Positions 1-12,600 are shown, counted from the stretch's first letter. The stretch: 64,000 nucleotides of DNA from Cymbidium sinense (GCA_021442155.1 CM038228.1:87188114-87252113); one strand, 5' to 3'. Numbers and translations: made by a program. The notes: generated from the sequence alone by a model not told the origin.

Positions 1-272
1 AAATTGACCCATTACTTTAACATAACCAAATTTGTTAAATAAAGGGTCCTCAAAATCAAAATTAAAATTCAAATATAAACCTATGGACATGTCTTCAAAA
101 ACATTTGAACTCATTTTTAACATATCCAAAATCCCTCTTTCCAATCAAATCTCAAAATCTATTCTAATTCATTTGAGCCCTACTTAACACTTTCAAGATG
201 TTGAGTATGGTTTCAAATGCTAAATTTTAAATTCAAAATCAACAGGAGTGTGATTCAACTTTATTTTCAACA
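1..272 (+). mobile_element. Element E1: 3' end of leader before gag
   Basis: Non-coding, AT-rich sequence just upstream of the gag remnant. It holds a unit like those in the leader at 54916-55652: TTTAACA (16-22) pairs with TGTTAAA (33-39) around a 10-base loop, followed by a GGGTCCT/AAAATCAAA segment. This identifies it as the end of the primer-binding-site-to-gag leader of the same retrotransposon family, here on the plus strand. A pyrimidine-rich stretch ending in TTGCAG near 280 could be a splice acceptor, since Ogre-type elements are known to splice, but that is only a possibility. Confidence 0.7.
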
Positions 273-2330
273 TTGCAGGCTTTTGTTCAGCATCAGTTTC
301 AGTTACAGTTGATAGCAATGACTGCACAGAGATATGTGTTTACCTTTCCCCACGGGATGGTTCTAGCCCCAAATCAGGCTAGTCTTCCCTGCTTTGACTA
401 TGCCCACCTTATTCACTTTGGAAGAGGTTTTGAGGGGGCCCGGATTACATGTGAGGGCACTCCCCTCATGACTGTTAGCAAGAGCACAGTGGCCGGGCAA
501 GAGCTGGTCGTTCGGGTTAACATGCCTCGATTATGAGATTCCCTCACTGAAAAGGAACGAAGTGGGTAGTTCCCACTACAACAATGTCAGTGACAATGCC
601 TGTGCACCCCGTGGTTCCCCATGCCACTAGGGATAACACCCACTCACTAGCACCCTCCACGAGGAAGGCTCCCCTGATCCCAGGGATTGTCTCCCCTACT
701 TTTGAGGTTGGGTCTTGTTCTTACTCTGCTCACCCTACCAAGACCCAAAGGAGGAACAAGAATTGCATGATAAAGCAGTACCACACTCGCATCACTAGGG
801 AGACAGAGGTAGCTACCCGGTCTATTGTTGAGGAGTTGCCACTTTGGTTTCCCCGCTAATTACAGCGAACCCGTTCCATCGTCTTCTAGGTCTGATGAGA
901 GGATGCTAGGAGGATCTTTGCTTCACCTCCATCGGCATTTCAATTTAGCCACCATTCGAGAGGAGCCATGCCCCCATTTAGTGCGTTGTATGAGCCTGGC
1001 CTGACATCTGAGTCCGGGGCTTAGTTTGATTTGAGATCCATTATCCCCTGTAGCATGGGGAAGCATCTTAGGTAGGAGAGGGCCAGGGAGGCCCATAGCT
1101 TAGTTCATATCACCAACCGAGAGAAGCAGAGGTTTAGTCGGCAGTCAGCATCCTCTGCACTCATTGATTTTCCTGATTGGTTCCCTACCCGCATCGATTG
1201 TACCGATAATATTTTGCTCACGGGGACTACCCATCATAGGAAGAGAGCTCCAGTTCAGAGAGAGTCGGTAGTGTCTCCACCACACAGCTCTAACCCCCCA
1301 TCCACCATCTTTGATCCATGTTCCAACATCTCCAGTTCCACTAAAGGCCATGAAGGCCACATTGGGAGAAGAGGACCCCGTTGGTGATCCAGCTACGGCT
1401 GAGAGATCCCATCCTATTTACACTGCCTACTGTGGTGAGGTTGAGCTCTCCTGCTCGACCTTCTGCCCTAGTAGTGGTGAAGAAGGAGTGGCGACCTCAA
1501 AGCATAGTGGTTGTCCCTTCACCACCACCACCGCAACAGGACATAGAGATGATTCCAGTAATTGTGAGGGAGAGGGTGATAGCTCCATCACACATATGAT
1601 GATAGAGTCTCCTAAGAGTGTCACCCCATGCAGATTCAGAGATAGTCAGGAGCACATTTCTTGCAGCGAGTATAGCCCTCACTAGTGTTGATTCTCCAGC
1701 AACAGGGGAGGTCCGGTGCCTCATAGTACATGATAGTGATCCCACCACCGGTCAGCTAAAGTCATTTATGCCAGTTCTGCAGTTCTAACAGATCATTCTT
1801 TAGATGATATAGTAGCCCATTATTTCATGGAGAAGAAAGAGATCCTAGGATATGACTGGTTTGATGAGGAGAAGGTCAACTTTGATCCTAATGAAGATGA
1901 TTTGTTGGGAGACTCAGCAGGGGTTTGCATGGTAAATACCAGGAGATCCCTCCATAGAGAGCAGTAGACTATGGAAGGTGTCGAGGCTAAGCAGGAAGGC
2001 ACAACCCACTCGACCCAACACCTCCTAGCATAGATAAAGCAGAAAGATGAAAAATAGATGGAGAAGAGGCTCAAGATCTATAGTAGTATCTAGCATTGCA
2101 AACCAAGCCCGTAATTCATCCTACCATAACTAAGACTAGTCAGCCAGAGTTGGTGCATGTCTTGGACCCAACCAAGACTTTACCTCCAGTAGAGCAAGGT
2201 AGCACCAACATGTATAGGAAGGTAGTGGATAGTACCTCCATACAAAAAAAAAAGATATCAAGAGCATGGTTGAGCAGCAGGTGAAGGAGGCATTGGCCCA
2301 AGTCTGAGGAGGATCATCAGTTCCAAAGGG
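273..2330 (+). pseudogene. Broken N-terminal gag region (E1)
   Basis: This was the N-terminal part of the gag-pol reading frame of a Tat/Ogre-like element, upstream of the capsid domain. It survives as short open segments in shifting frames (273-536, 584-859, 1311-1685) separated by stops. The piece at 584-859 contains FEVGS, which also occurs in the fragment at 32045-32494 together with a matching basic stretch, so the two are copies of one protein. The region is GC-richer than its surroundings. No catalytic motif is visible. Low-complexity Pro/Ser-rich translations and the lack of any long frame indicate a long-dead copy. The remaining open frames here are probably chance. Confidence 0.65.
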
Positions 2331-3110
2331 TAGATCCTACCTGGAGGAATTTGATGCAATCCAATATCCTAAGGGTTTCGTGCCACCTTCTTTAAGAGTT
2401 TTGATGCTAGTGGAAACCCGAGGCAGGACATTGCACATTTCAATGCCTAGTTTTACAATGTCAGTGGCAGTGATGCTTTACTCTTCCCCTCTTTTATCGT
2501 AGCTTAGCGGGTATAGCATTTGATTGGTACGCTGAACTTCCCAACAGTTCAATGAAGACTTTTGCTGAGTTGGAGCAACTCTTTATTAAGAGGTTTCCTG
2601 GAGCTTAGCAAAGGGTCACTGTTGGCGATCTCATTGTGGCTCAACAGAATCCTGGTGAGTCCTCGTTGATTATATTCTTAGATGGCATAATTTGAGTATG
2701 AAATATGAACCACAACTATTTAAATAACATGCCATTGAGATTCCACTTAAGAATATCCATGGCTTGGTCGCCTTCATGCTCAAAGGTTTCACCATCAAAC
2801 TTTTGAGAAATTAATTAACAAGGCGGCTAGCTTTTAAGGAGAAGCAAAACAGTTTCCTTCTCCAGATCTACCAACAAAGCCAAAGCCGCAGAAGATATAT
2901 GAGAAGAAGCCTGGGGAAGTGATCATAGTGGATAGAGCTGATAGAGATTTGAGAGACCTCATCCCACGCCTCCTCATACCAGGGCAGCCCTCTGCATACA
3001 GTCTTCCATGGCCAACACTCCTCCTCTCATTATCGTGACAGCGGTACACATACCCACCAAGTAGCTATGGTCCACCTTCTTTTGGATAAACTTAACAAGC
3101 CTTATTCATT
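2331..3110 (+). pseudogene. Gag capsid-domain remnant (E1)
   Basis: Translated segments resemble the retrotransposon Gag capsid domain of Tat-lineage elements: a start like FDAIQYPKGFVPPS near 2349, a GNPRQDIAHF stretch near 2412, AFDWYAELP near 2515-2541, then a FAELEQLFIKRF segment near 2560-2600. In the family this protein forms the virus-like particle shell. Stop codons (for example TAG after HFNA and after RFPGA) and frame changes break the frame. It lies between the N-terminal Gag region and the zinc-knuckle-like region, the normal order. Confidence 0.75.
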
Positions 3111-3480
3111 TAAGAGGGTGTCAGGAAGATCTTTAAGAATCTCTTAAAGAAGCTGATTTTCACGAACCTAAGACGGAAGTGGGCAAAAGCCATGATCCTA
3201 ACTTTTGACCCTACCACCGTATGATAGGTCATATTTTGGAAGATTACTTCACATTTAAGGACTGGCTTGAACATAGCTTCATGACCGGTGCTATAGTCAT
3301 CCCAAAGGAATACCTTGTGGAACAACCATCTAATTCCATTAGGGTAATCCTTGGGGATACTTGCGATCCTTCAAAACTAAAGAAGGTTGTGATATCTCCT
3401 TATCCAAAAGCTCTAAGAAGATTGCATTGAAGATCTAAAAACTTTCTTGTAGATGCCTGAGTTAGCTTAAACCTCCAACA
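3111..3480 (+). pseudogene. Zinc-knuckle-like region of gag-pol (E1)
   Basis: The open segment 3221-3430 reads GHILEDYFTFKDW near its start and is preceded by a PYHR-type stretch just upstream of the GH. Tat-lineage proteins carry a CxxH...GHxxxDC-type metal-binding knuckle here, followed by a conserved FKDWLE-like tail. The cysteines are missing in this copy: the position after ILED is tyrosine and the upstream one is lost to a stop. It is therefore a degenerate nucleic-acid-binding knuckle. It sits between the capsid remnant and the protease, as expected. Confidence 0.65.
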
Positions 3481-4124
3481 TCAAAGAAAGTTTGCAAGTT
3501 GCAACTCAAGGAAAGGGAGAGCTCAGCAACAACAATAGCATGTGCTAGCCCAGGATAGGTTAGTAATGCAACCATAGATCGAGTCTAGTCTCAAGTCCAC
3601 CATTGCTACATCAGTGACTATTGCTACTTTAGCTAGTTCTTCTTCTTATAGTAGACATCTTGTATCAGCAGATGAGGGCATCAAATCCCTCACCCCTCTT
3701 ACTTTACTTGATTTCTACTTTTTACCTCCTATCAAATCCAAGAAATTAAAGAATAAAGCTAGCTTGAATTATATCTGTGTCACTTTTGATGGGTTGTCTG
3801 AATATATTCTTAATAACTCTTCAAGTCTAAACAATAACTATAATAATTTTGATCTTCCTCTTTCTGATTCATAGTTGGTCCTACTCTGAATGCTATGGGT
3901 TCACCTCTTGAGATATACTTGGAATCATCAGATTCTAAGGGTCCCATAGGAAAAGCTGTAAGTGAGCCTGATGTGTAGGTAGAATCTTCCACCACCTTGC
4001 CATAAGAGATCACCGAAGTCAACCTCCGTAATGGAAAGGTTCTACCTCTTAGGCACCTCAAGATTGAGGAAAATAAGTTATTGGTTTAGAAGATCGAGAA
4101 GCCCCTCCACAGAATGCTCCACCC
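3481..4124 (+). pseudogene. Linker between gag and protease (E1), degraded
   Basis: No recognisable domain. The segment contains a short open frame (3614-3874) of 86 codons with no motif, and several in-frame stops. By position it is the variable linker that joins the zinc-knuckle region to the protease in Tat-type polyproteins. I could not identify function or homology. Confidence 0.4.
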
Positions 4125-4890
4125 TTGGACATGCTTGAGGAGGATCAGACCAAGGTGGACTACAATGTCCTCTCTCACCTAAGAAAGTTTCCATCTAAGC
4201 TAAGCATATATGATGCCCTTGCCTTATCCAAAGAGATGAATGAATCATTAATCAGAGCTCTCCTTGATACCGGGATATGCTTAGCTCAACTGATCGCTAT
4301 TAATGAGGAGGTATGCTATTCCAAAGAAGCCAGGGATTACTTTCACAGATGAAGACATATTTTTGGGGACATGGAGCATAACATTATGGTTGACATGGGC
4401 AGATTTAGAATTGCTAGAGTTCTCATTAATCTAGGTGCATCCATGAAAATTATGAGTCTAAAGACCCTTGCCTATTTAAGGATCAACATCTCCACACTCT
4501 GAGGAGATCAAATGCTGTTGAGAGGATTCAATGAACAAGATAAGCTGGCTTTAGGTTCCATAGTGTTACCTTTGGAGATAGGAGACTGGAAGACTGAAGC
4601 CAAGTTTTATATCATTGATTCGAATACTTCGTTCACCGCTTTGCTCGGTAGGCCTTGGATACATCAGAACAAGATGATTCTAACCTCCCTCCATCAGTGC
4701 ATTAAGTTCAGGAAAGATGGGATTGAATACTATGTCAAAGGAGATGAAAAACCATTTTCAATTAGAGAGGTTGAGATATATGAGGATGCGACCTACTATC
4801 TTCCTCAAAACACCCTTTATCATGAACTTGGACAAAATTCAAATTCAAAAGAAAAAGAAAATAAAGAAAAAGAAAAATAAAAAGAAAGAG
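4125..4890 (+). pseudogene. Retroviral-type aspartic protease remnant (E1)
   Basis: The first part (4125-4352) matches the conserved segment before the protease in Tat elements (VDYNVLSHLRKFPSKLSIYD, then ALIRALLDTG-like). The protease proper follows. The active-site triad position reads LINLGAS at 4422-4442, where the family has D-[ST]-G or D-x-G-S; the catalytic aspartate codon is AAT (Asn) at 4428-4430. The C-terminal signature LLGRPWIH is intact at 4641-4664. A stop at about 4501 splits the domain, and 4512-4880 is the longest open piece. It ends in a Lys/Glu-rich low-complexity tail. The enzyme would cleave the polyprotein; this copy cannot. Confidence 0.8.
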
Positions 4891-5762
4891 AAAAGAAAGA
4901 TGAAAATCCAAGTGAACAAGAAAGGGAAATTGAAGAGAAATAGAGCCACATATCACATTCCACCCACATTTCATTCCATCATATGGACATGTGGGTAGGA
5001 TGACTCAACCTCCACCAGGCAAAGGCAGAGGAAGAAATAGAGGCAATTCTAGAGGTGAAAGACACCCTGGTTGGCCATCAGCCAACATGGGATATGTTCT
5101 AGTTCATAAGAGTACCCTTACCATTCACATAGACTTGGAATCCATCTCGGAGGATGAGTCTAATGTGATTAGCATACCAGCCACCCCTCTCAGCATGTTT
5201 CATTGGAGGTGACACTCGAGGTGGACAATAATGAATTTCGGGCCTCCAGACAAAGCAAAGTAGATAGCAGTTAGGAACCTTAGCTCTAATCTCACTTTCA
5301 TCTCAAAAGTTGAAGGTTTAGTAGTTAAGGAAGCCCCTAAGTCTTTCAGTGATATGAAGTTGAATAGATTTTTTTTTGGGATCATCCTCCTAAAGTCCTG
5401 AAGTTGATGTAGAACTTGAGGAGAATTCATACAAAGAATTAATGGAATTACCTTTTGATTGGTACTCACCTTATGTTATTAATCTTGCAAAGAGGGGTTT
5501 GATTCCTTACTCATGGTCTAAGCACAAGGCAGAGTACTTCGAAAAGCTATGGAACAACATAGACAGGGATGTACGATTAAGATCAGGACTTGGATTCGAT
5601 ACAGTGGGTCCAGTCGATGATGACAACGATTACTACTTAGTTGTCACCAACCATATGGAGTATGATAGGTTCTTTTCATATCAAAAAAACTCTTATAAGG
5701 ATGTGCATTTAGATACCTCAGATGAACCAGATGATCTCCAAATCAAAGACACACTGCCATAA
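4891..5762 (+). pseudogene. Protease-RT linker remnant (E1)
   Basis: A spacer of the pol polyprotein with no catalytic domain. Two open pieces stand out. One is a Gly/Arg-rich stretch near 5010-5070 (GKGRGRNRGN). The other is a 106-codon segment at 5442-5762 rich in aromatic and acidic residues, ending shortly before the N-terminal RT landmark. Tat-lineage elements have a long poorly conserved linker here. I do not recognise any enzymatic motif. Confidence 0.5.
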
Positions 5763-6640
5763 TTTGAAGAAGAGATTCATTCAATTGACAAGCTTAAAGA
5801 AATCAACCTCAGGATAGAAGAAAATCCATGCCCGACATACATGAGCTCGTTACTGAATGAAGAAGAAACCAATGATTAGTTAGGATATTGATTGAGTTTA
5901 AGGACTATTTTACATGGGGTTATGAAGAGATGCCCGGATTATCTCTTGACAGTCCACAAACTAGCAATAGATCCTAATGCTAACCCTATCAAGCAAGCTC
6001 CTAGACGCATGAGATTAGAAATAGAACAACGGGTCATTTCTGAAGTCAACAAATTGATCAATGTTGGTTTCCAGGGAAGAAAAATACCACTAGCATCAAT
6101 TTCATTTAATGATTTTTTTAAGGACTTAAACAATATGATCTCATAACATGGTTTTCATCAAATTAACCAGATGAAATCTTCTTGAAGTGGTTTTGATCTT
6201 AAAATGTCGGTGCTACCCGATGGGCCATGAATCAAATCTTCAATGAACTCATCCATCATTAGGTTGAGTGCTACATTGATGATCTAGTAGTCAAGAGTAA
6301 AGAAAAGGAAGACCATCTCTTTAACTTGAGAGTAGTTTTTGAATGATTAAGATAATTTAACTTCAAAATGAATCCCCTGATGTGTGCATTCAAAGTAGCT
6401 TCAAAAAATTCCTTGGGTTTGTTGTCCAACACTGGGGAATAGAAATATATCTAGAAAAGATCAAAGTTATCTTAGAAATGCCACCTCCTAAGAGTTTAAC
6501 TCAACTCAAATCTTTTTAAGGATGGTTGGTGTATCTAAGATGCTTTATTTCCAACCTATCGGGGAGATGCAAGCCATTCTCAACACTTGTAAAAAAGGAT
6601 GCCAAGTTTAAGTGGGATGATAAGTTTGACATACCTTTGA
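5763..6640 (+). pseudogene. Reverse transcriptase remnant with YIDD (E1)
   Basis: RT copies element RNA into cDNA. Visible in order: an acidic lead-in ending LLNEEE near 5850; the start landmark PIKQAPRRMRLEIEQ near 5988-6030 followed by EVNKLINVGF; a GATRWAMNQIF-like segment near 6208-6240; the catalytic box YIDD at 6272-6283 followed by LVVKSK; then NPLMCAF, KNSLGF, IEIYLEKIKVI and SNLSGRCKPFS, the thumb signature of Tat-lineage RT. The palm segment between VGF and GATRWAM is shortened by deletion, and several stops and frameshifts break it. Non-functional, but the best lineage marker in the window. Confidence 0.88.
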
Positions 6641-7204
6641 AGATATCAAGCAGTATTTGGTGAAGCCGCCAATTCTAGTAGCTATCACGGCACTCATCCT
6701 CTACATTTGAACGCTCCTCGATGCTTTATTGGCAAGCCAATGATGAAGGGAAGGAGAGCTCTCTACTACCATCATCGATTCCTGGCGAACTACCCACCTA
6801 CTGAGAAATATTAACTAGCTTTGATCTTTGCAGCTTAAAAGCTACGACACTATGTGCTTTCTCATAAGGTGAACTTGATTTCCAAGACTGATCCACTGTA
6901 GTATCTCATGACACGGCCAACGCTATTTGGATGTTTGGCATGATGGTCCATGATTCTCTCATAGTTTAATATCACATTCGTACCTCTCTGGGCGGTAGAA
7001 GGATAAGCTTTGATTTCCGATTTGGGTTAGTATCACTCGATGGTCTCGAGAGAACAACATCTTTAATTCTTAGTTGATCATCAATTAGATTGTGAGATTA
7101 CAATCAGCTTCATCATTTGAGTATACCATAGGCTTTCCCAAATCCATAAAGTCACCATCTACAAGATTCCCTGAGCAGAGAATGTAGTAGTAGATGAAAA
7201 TACC
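6641..7204 (+). pseudogene. RNase H remnant (E1)
   Basis: Follows the RT directly. Landmarks are FEDIKQYLVKPPILVA near 6637-6685, an ALYYHHRFL segment near 6752, ANYPPTEKY near 6787, and LALIFAA then KLRHYVLSHKVNLISK near 6815-6890. This is the RT-connected RNase H of Ty3/gypsy pol, which removes the RNA strand during reverse transcription. Stops occur after ILYI, EKY and IFAA. Downstream to about 7200 the sequence still resembles the RNase H end (ENVVVDENTLAKAL) before an abrupt jump into the integrase C-terminus. Confidence 0.8.
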
Positions 7205-7770
7205 TTAGCAAAAGCATTGAACAAAACTCCCATCTAAATATTAAAGAAGACACTTGATGAAAACAAGTGACAGTGGAATGAGCAGTTGGTTGAAGTATTC
7301 TGGGCCTATCGCACCACATACCAAAATCTAACTCAATATACCCCATCTTCCTTAGTATGTGGGTTTGAAGTCATTCTACCTTTAGAAGTTCAACTCCCAT
7401 CACTAAGGATAGCATTGAGTAGTAAGATCACTATAGAGTATAATACAAAGTTGCATTAGAAGAGTTCGAAAGTTTGGAGGAGAGTCACCTACAGGAATGC
7501 CAGAACCCTAAGTTGTAAGACCAAAATGATTCAAGCTCACAACAAGTTGGTCCGCCCTAGGTCTTTCAAGTAGGAGAACTTATGTTAGTCCTAAAATGAC
7601 CAATTGTTGAACATCAAAAGATGGGAGGAAAGTTTAAACCCACTTGGGAAGACCTCATCTATGTCATAGAGAAGGCCTGCCAAGGAGGATCTTATCAACT
7701 TATTGATTATAAAGGGGAACACCCGATGGTTCAAATTAATGAGTTCTATTTAAAAAAATATTTCCCATAA
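7205..7770 (+). pseudogene. Integrase C-terminal remnant (E1)
   Basis: Contains NKTPI...ILKKTLDEN near 7213-7262, FWAYRTTYQN starting near 7298, TPSSLVCGFEVILPLEVQLP near 7338-7398, a KVGELMLVLK segment near 7567-7597, and the usual polyprotein end (KKYFP, stop at 7768-7770). These belong to the last part of Ty3/gypsy integrase. The zinc-binding HHCC domain and the catalytic DDE core are absent between RNase H and this point, so a deletion of probably about 1 kb has occurred. Stops at about 7440-7460 and 7590-7600 also break it. Confidence 0.85.
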
Positions 7771-9696
7771 AATATGTTTGAAAATAATTATCAACAAAAG
7801 AACAAAAATCTGATTCCATTTTATCAAAATCTTCTCTTCTTTTGAAGCATTGTTTGTTTATCTTGCGAATCTATCATAGCGTGTTTAGGGTAGGTGTAAG
7901 AGTCCCCCAGCAGCATCCTATCCTTCTTTCATGACATAAACACAATCAAACACAATCTCTTGGCGCTATTAGAATAGGTATGAGAGAACTAAAGGAGCAT
8001 CCTATTTTGATTAGCATGACTAAGTTAGGTATAAGAGAACCCAAGCAACATGCTTTCTTAATAGGAATTTTGGTTTGCTACCCATGGCACCATTTCATCA
8101 AAATCTCTAGCGTGTTTAAAGGAGGTATAAACAAGCGGCATCCTATTCCCTTTAACAAAAGCACAAAAACAAACACATATCCTTTGTCTCAGGCTATTTT
8201 GATGTGAGAGAAAGCCCTTGTGGCGCTCACTCATTGCTCTAGGTTGGGTTTATATGCTACCTCGCTAGTATGTCATCTCAGTGGTCACTTATTTGGAAGA
8301 TGTGAGTCCCCGTGCTTTCTTCCTAACTTGATCATTGTAAACCAATGAACGCCTTATTAGTATGGTAGAATTCACTGCCCAGCCAGTAAGTTACATCATG
8401 TTGATTTTATTTAAGAAGATGTGAGTCCCAGCTTTCTTCTTGAATTAATCATCATGATCTAATAGGTAGTATATTTGAGGTTTAGGATAAGTCCCACAGA
8501 TCCTTTCCTCTTGACTACATTTGAGTGATATAAGTCCTCCAACAACATTGCTCGAATCACCCTAGGTCGATGATGGCGGTAGAGAAGACTTTCCCAACAA
8601 TGAGTTCCATATAGAGGATGTGAGTCCCAGCTTTCTTCTTAGGCTATTGTTACCGATGGGCACCTAGGTTGGTTCATGTTATTATCGATAGCGACTCACC
8701 CGGTGGATACACCACTCTTGATAGATGTGTGTCCCCGCGTATTCTCCTTGAGTTGGCCACCAAATACCTCATTGATATATGACTAGCCATGTCATCTTCT
8801 CCAGGGTTTTAGATCAAGCCCTTAGCGGTCCCTCTCTGTGCGAGCATTCTATTTATATCACATCATTTCCAACCCCATTTAGACACTACCTGGGTTACTC
8901 TTGGATTGGACAGTCTCCCTTTTCTAGTAACCACCTTTGTGGTTGGAGAATTTGCTCAGCGGATGCGCATATTCTCCTTTATTCAGTAAATTTGAGATAT
9001 GTCTAGGCTGATAAACAAACTAAATAATCAAACTAAATAATCAAACAAAAATATTCACTTGTGGATTAGGAATTCAAGCCCCAAGGGCCCCTTTTCCTAG
9101 GCAAGCATCCTATCTTTAGGGCAGTATCAATAGAACTCCTTATACGAATTGCTTAACTACCTGAGTTGAGATAAATCCCAGGTCTGCAGTCACCCAGTCA
9201 GGGTTCAATCTATTTTCCACAAGTAGGTTACCCCAGAATCATTCCTTAAGATGTAAGACTATGGTGCATTCTTTCTAGCATGATCACAAACGCAGCGACT
9301 ATGTTAGGTTTGATTTGTTGCCCAAAGCAAGTGGTCTTTGTAGTGGAAGATGTGAGTCTTTGAGCTTTTTCCCTTGAATTGATCATTGCAAACCTAAAGG
9401 CACTCCTTTGGTAGGATAGTTCTCCCCTCACCCGGGAAGCTACTCCCTTTGGTTTAATAAATCTAAGATAAGCCTAGGTTGGTATAAGCTCCTTCCTAGT
9501 GTGATCCATCATAAACCAATGGAATCCATCAAAATAAACTAAAAAAATAAAATTAATCTTGACTATCTTGAAGTTGATTTAAGTTTCCCAGTGGCATTCA
9601 CTCAATTATCAGCCCTAGGTTGGGTTCAATCCATTACCTTGCCAATGGATCACCCCAGTGACTGGTCCCTACTTTGATGGATGTAAGTATACTATG
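7771..9696 (+). mobile_element. E1 3' untranslated region with degenerate tandem modules
   Basis: Non-coding spacer between the pol stop and the LTR. It has two kinds of degenerate repeat. Between about 7885 and 8215 a ~70-bp module recurs about five times (core GGTATAAGAGAACCC..GCAGCATCCTAT). From about 8296 a second module recurs (core GATGTGAGTCCC followed by GCTTTCTTCTT and TTGATCAT) near 8302, 8418, 8619, 8724 and 9352. The reverse complement of the same modules occurs next to minus-strand LTRs at 19119-20465, 22597-23523 and 31473-31864, which fixes its identity as the family's 3' UTR. No polypurine tract survives: the 3' end is lost in a fusion at about 9696. Confidence 0.75.
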
Positions 9697-12600
9697 GTCC
9701 CTACCTTGATCGGACGGGCGTAGAAAAGCACGTAGTGCCACCGCTGATGCGGCACTATGATGTGACTACTTTAATAGTCTCTCCCGTCGTACCACGTGGA
9801 AAGCGCCCGCCATCATCTCCATTCGGCGCCGATAGGATTAGCTATATAATTAGGGAATTAATTACCTAATTAATCATGGAAACTTCAAATATTCATATAT
9901 AAGTGTAAAAAAATTTAAAAAATATGAAATAAATTGCATATGAAAGATAATTGAATGTAGAATATTATAAAATTGATTTTGATGGATTTTGAATAGTGTT
10001 ATTTTTTGAATTTTGGTTTTACTAGGAATGTAATTTGGCTAAGTACTCTCTGATAATTCCTTTAATTAATCTCAAACTTCTTATGTGTATTTAGTGGGAA
10101 TACTTATACCTCCCCTAATTTTCTTGGGATTTATTAATACTTTAATTATGGTAATTGTTGGATCATTGCTAATTACTCTCGTGAAGTAATTAAGCCTAAT
10201 TAAGTGTGTAAGCAATGGTTTAATCCATTGATTGAGTTAATTTATGTTTGTTTAAATGAATAGGAGGTTTAGAGAATAATTTTGGGATATTTTCCTTAAG
10301 CTATTCCTTAAACCCCCTCTTTCTTCCTTAATCCAAATTCAATTAAGGATTAATCCACTAATTACCTACCTAATTAATTTGATAAAATTCTAAAACCTTC
10401 TAGAACTTAATTAATTCATCTTGGGTAGGTGCTTAGGTGTTCAATAACCTATGTACATTAAGGAAATCAAAATCCAACTCACATGTCTCAGAGGGCTTAT
10501 GAAAGTACTTAAATTAAACCCTTTAGTTTAATTAATCATTAATTATGAGCCAATTTGCATTAGTCCCCTTTTCTTTCCTAAGTGCATTAATGATTTAAAT
10601 TCATTATGCAGTTTTATGTCATCCATTGGCTCATAATTATTTAGTTAAATATGCTAAGGTGGTGTAGGTAAGGGATAATTAACATAGTTAAATCACACCT
10701 TAACCTAAATAAAATTATAAAAATCACCTAATGATCCTAAGAATAAACTAAATTAAGTCACATATGGGGAAAATGGGTTAGGACCAGCAAACATTCTTTC
10801 ATATTTCCTAAATCAAAGATAAAGCAAATTCAAAATAAAAATTACATTAAACAAACTTTGATTCAGTTTGAACTTCCTTATCTCATAGGATTGTCTTTAG
10901 GAATTAACTAGGGTGAATAAATTTACATTGCTTTCATCACTTTATTTCTTTTCTAGCATGCTAAATGTGTATGCCATATGAAAATCATGCATTCATTCCT
11001 TTTAAAAATCAAAATTAAAAATGAAATATTTTCTTTATGTCAAATTGCATATTTTGGCTAAAGTAAAAATATGAATGGCTATTATCACTATTAAATTTAA
11101 AATTATTTTTCAAAACTTATAAATAAAATATCAAAACTGAAAGGTATGCTACTTATACGTAATGTATAAGCTTTCATGTGAACATAAAAATGTGTCTTAT
11201 CTTTGCTTCCTTTCTTTCCTCTTAACATGGATTTGAATAAGTTTTGCAAGGTGTATAATTCTTTTAAAAAAATATAACACTTGTTCAAAATCTACTCTTA
11301 TCCTCTTCCATGTTATAACTTAAGAAGGATCTTTACATTTACACACATAAATGGCATAAACAAACCAAGATTTAAATAAACATAAACTTTTCATCATTCT
11401 TTTTTCCATTTATGTCTTTTTGTACATGCATATATATTTAAGAAAAGTGGTATATTTGTCTGAACAACCCCGAGATTGCGAGGCTTTAAGTAGCCCTTAA
11501 TAGGTCTTGTACCTTACACCCCTGGTGCTAATAATGGTGCAGTACTCACTTGTGCCTTTCCTACATGCACATGTGCATATGAATAAAGGATAAAAGAATA
11601 ACCCTTTTCTACTTAGAGAAAGTCATGCATCATAAAGCATTCCAATTTTCTTAAGTAACATTTCTTAGCATTCATCATAAAGCATTCTAAATATTTCTAT
11701 TTTTATGTATAGATATGCTTAGGATTCATTCATATGCATGTTATACATGTTGGGAAAGAAATGAAGTGATGTGTGTTTTGTGATATTAGTTCACTTTACT
11801 TAATCTTAAATTATGTTTCTTTGAATAGGTTTATTTAGGGAAAATATAAAGTTCAGATCAATTAAAACACATAATAAAACATTCACTAAACAAAATTGAA
11901 CATGAACCTACTTTAGAAATTATTTAAAGTAGGGAAGGAAAGAGAAGTTCTCTTCTCTTTTCCCTCTCTTTACAATTTAGTAATTAATTGAAGGATTCAC
12001 TCAAACCTAATCAAAATACAAAATAAAATTAACCCAAAACAACTAAACAACTTAAATTGAAACCATCCCCTAAGTTGAACATTTTCATACTTAGAAAATC
12101 TAAACCTTAAACCCATAGTTAAGTATACCACACAAACCTTAAATGGTACACACATTAAGTTAAGTCACCATTTCTAGATTTAGGTTAGGGAGGTGCATGG
12201 CTTGATGTTTGCTTTTATTTTGTGATATATTATTTCTAGTTTGTATGTTAGGGTTTATGTGCATAGAATTAATGGTAGGACAATTTAGTCTAATCATTGT
12301 CTTTTGCAGGGGATTCCGCTTAAGGGGCGTTGAAATAAAAATATAAATGCTTTTTCTATTCAGGTGCTTATACCCCTAAGCATAATCCAATAGTCCAGGT
12401 GGACTTGGTTAACCATGTGTGGGTTGCTAAGTCTAATATACATGCTTGGAAATTATATGGTTTGTTTAGCTAATCTTTGTTTTGTAGGTGTTAGTTATTT
12501 ACTTTTCCTTTTCATGTACTTTTGTAATTAAGATTTTTGAATGATTGTTATGGGGGATTAGGATGAACATTGGTCATAAGTTCTCATCTTATGTATCATG

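Noticed and set aside
9640..9660. GGGTTCAATCC-like stretches suggesting tRNA T-arms (also elsewhere in the 3' UTR).
   Set aside because: No matching acceptor, D or anticodon arms can be built around them.
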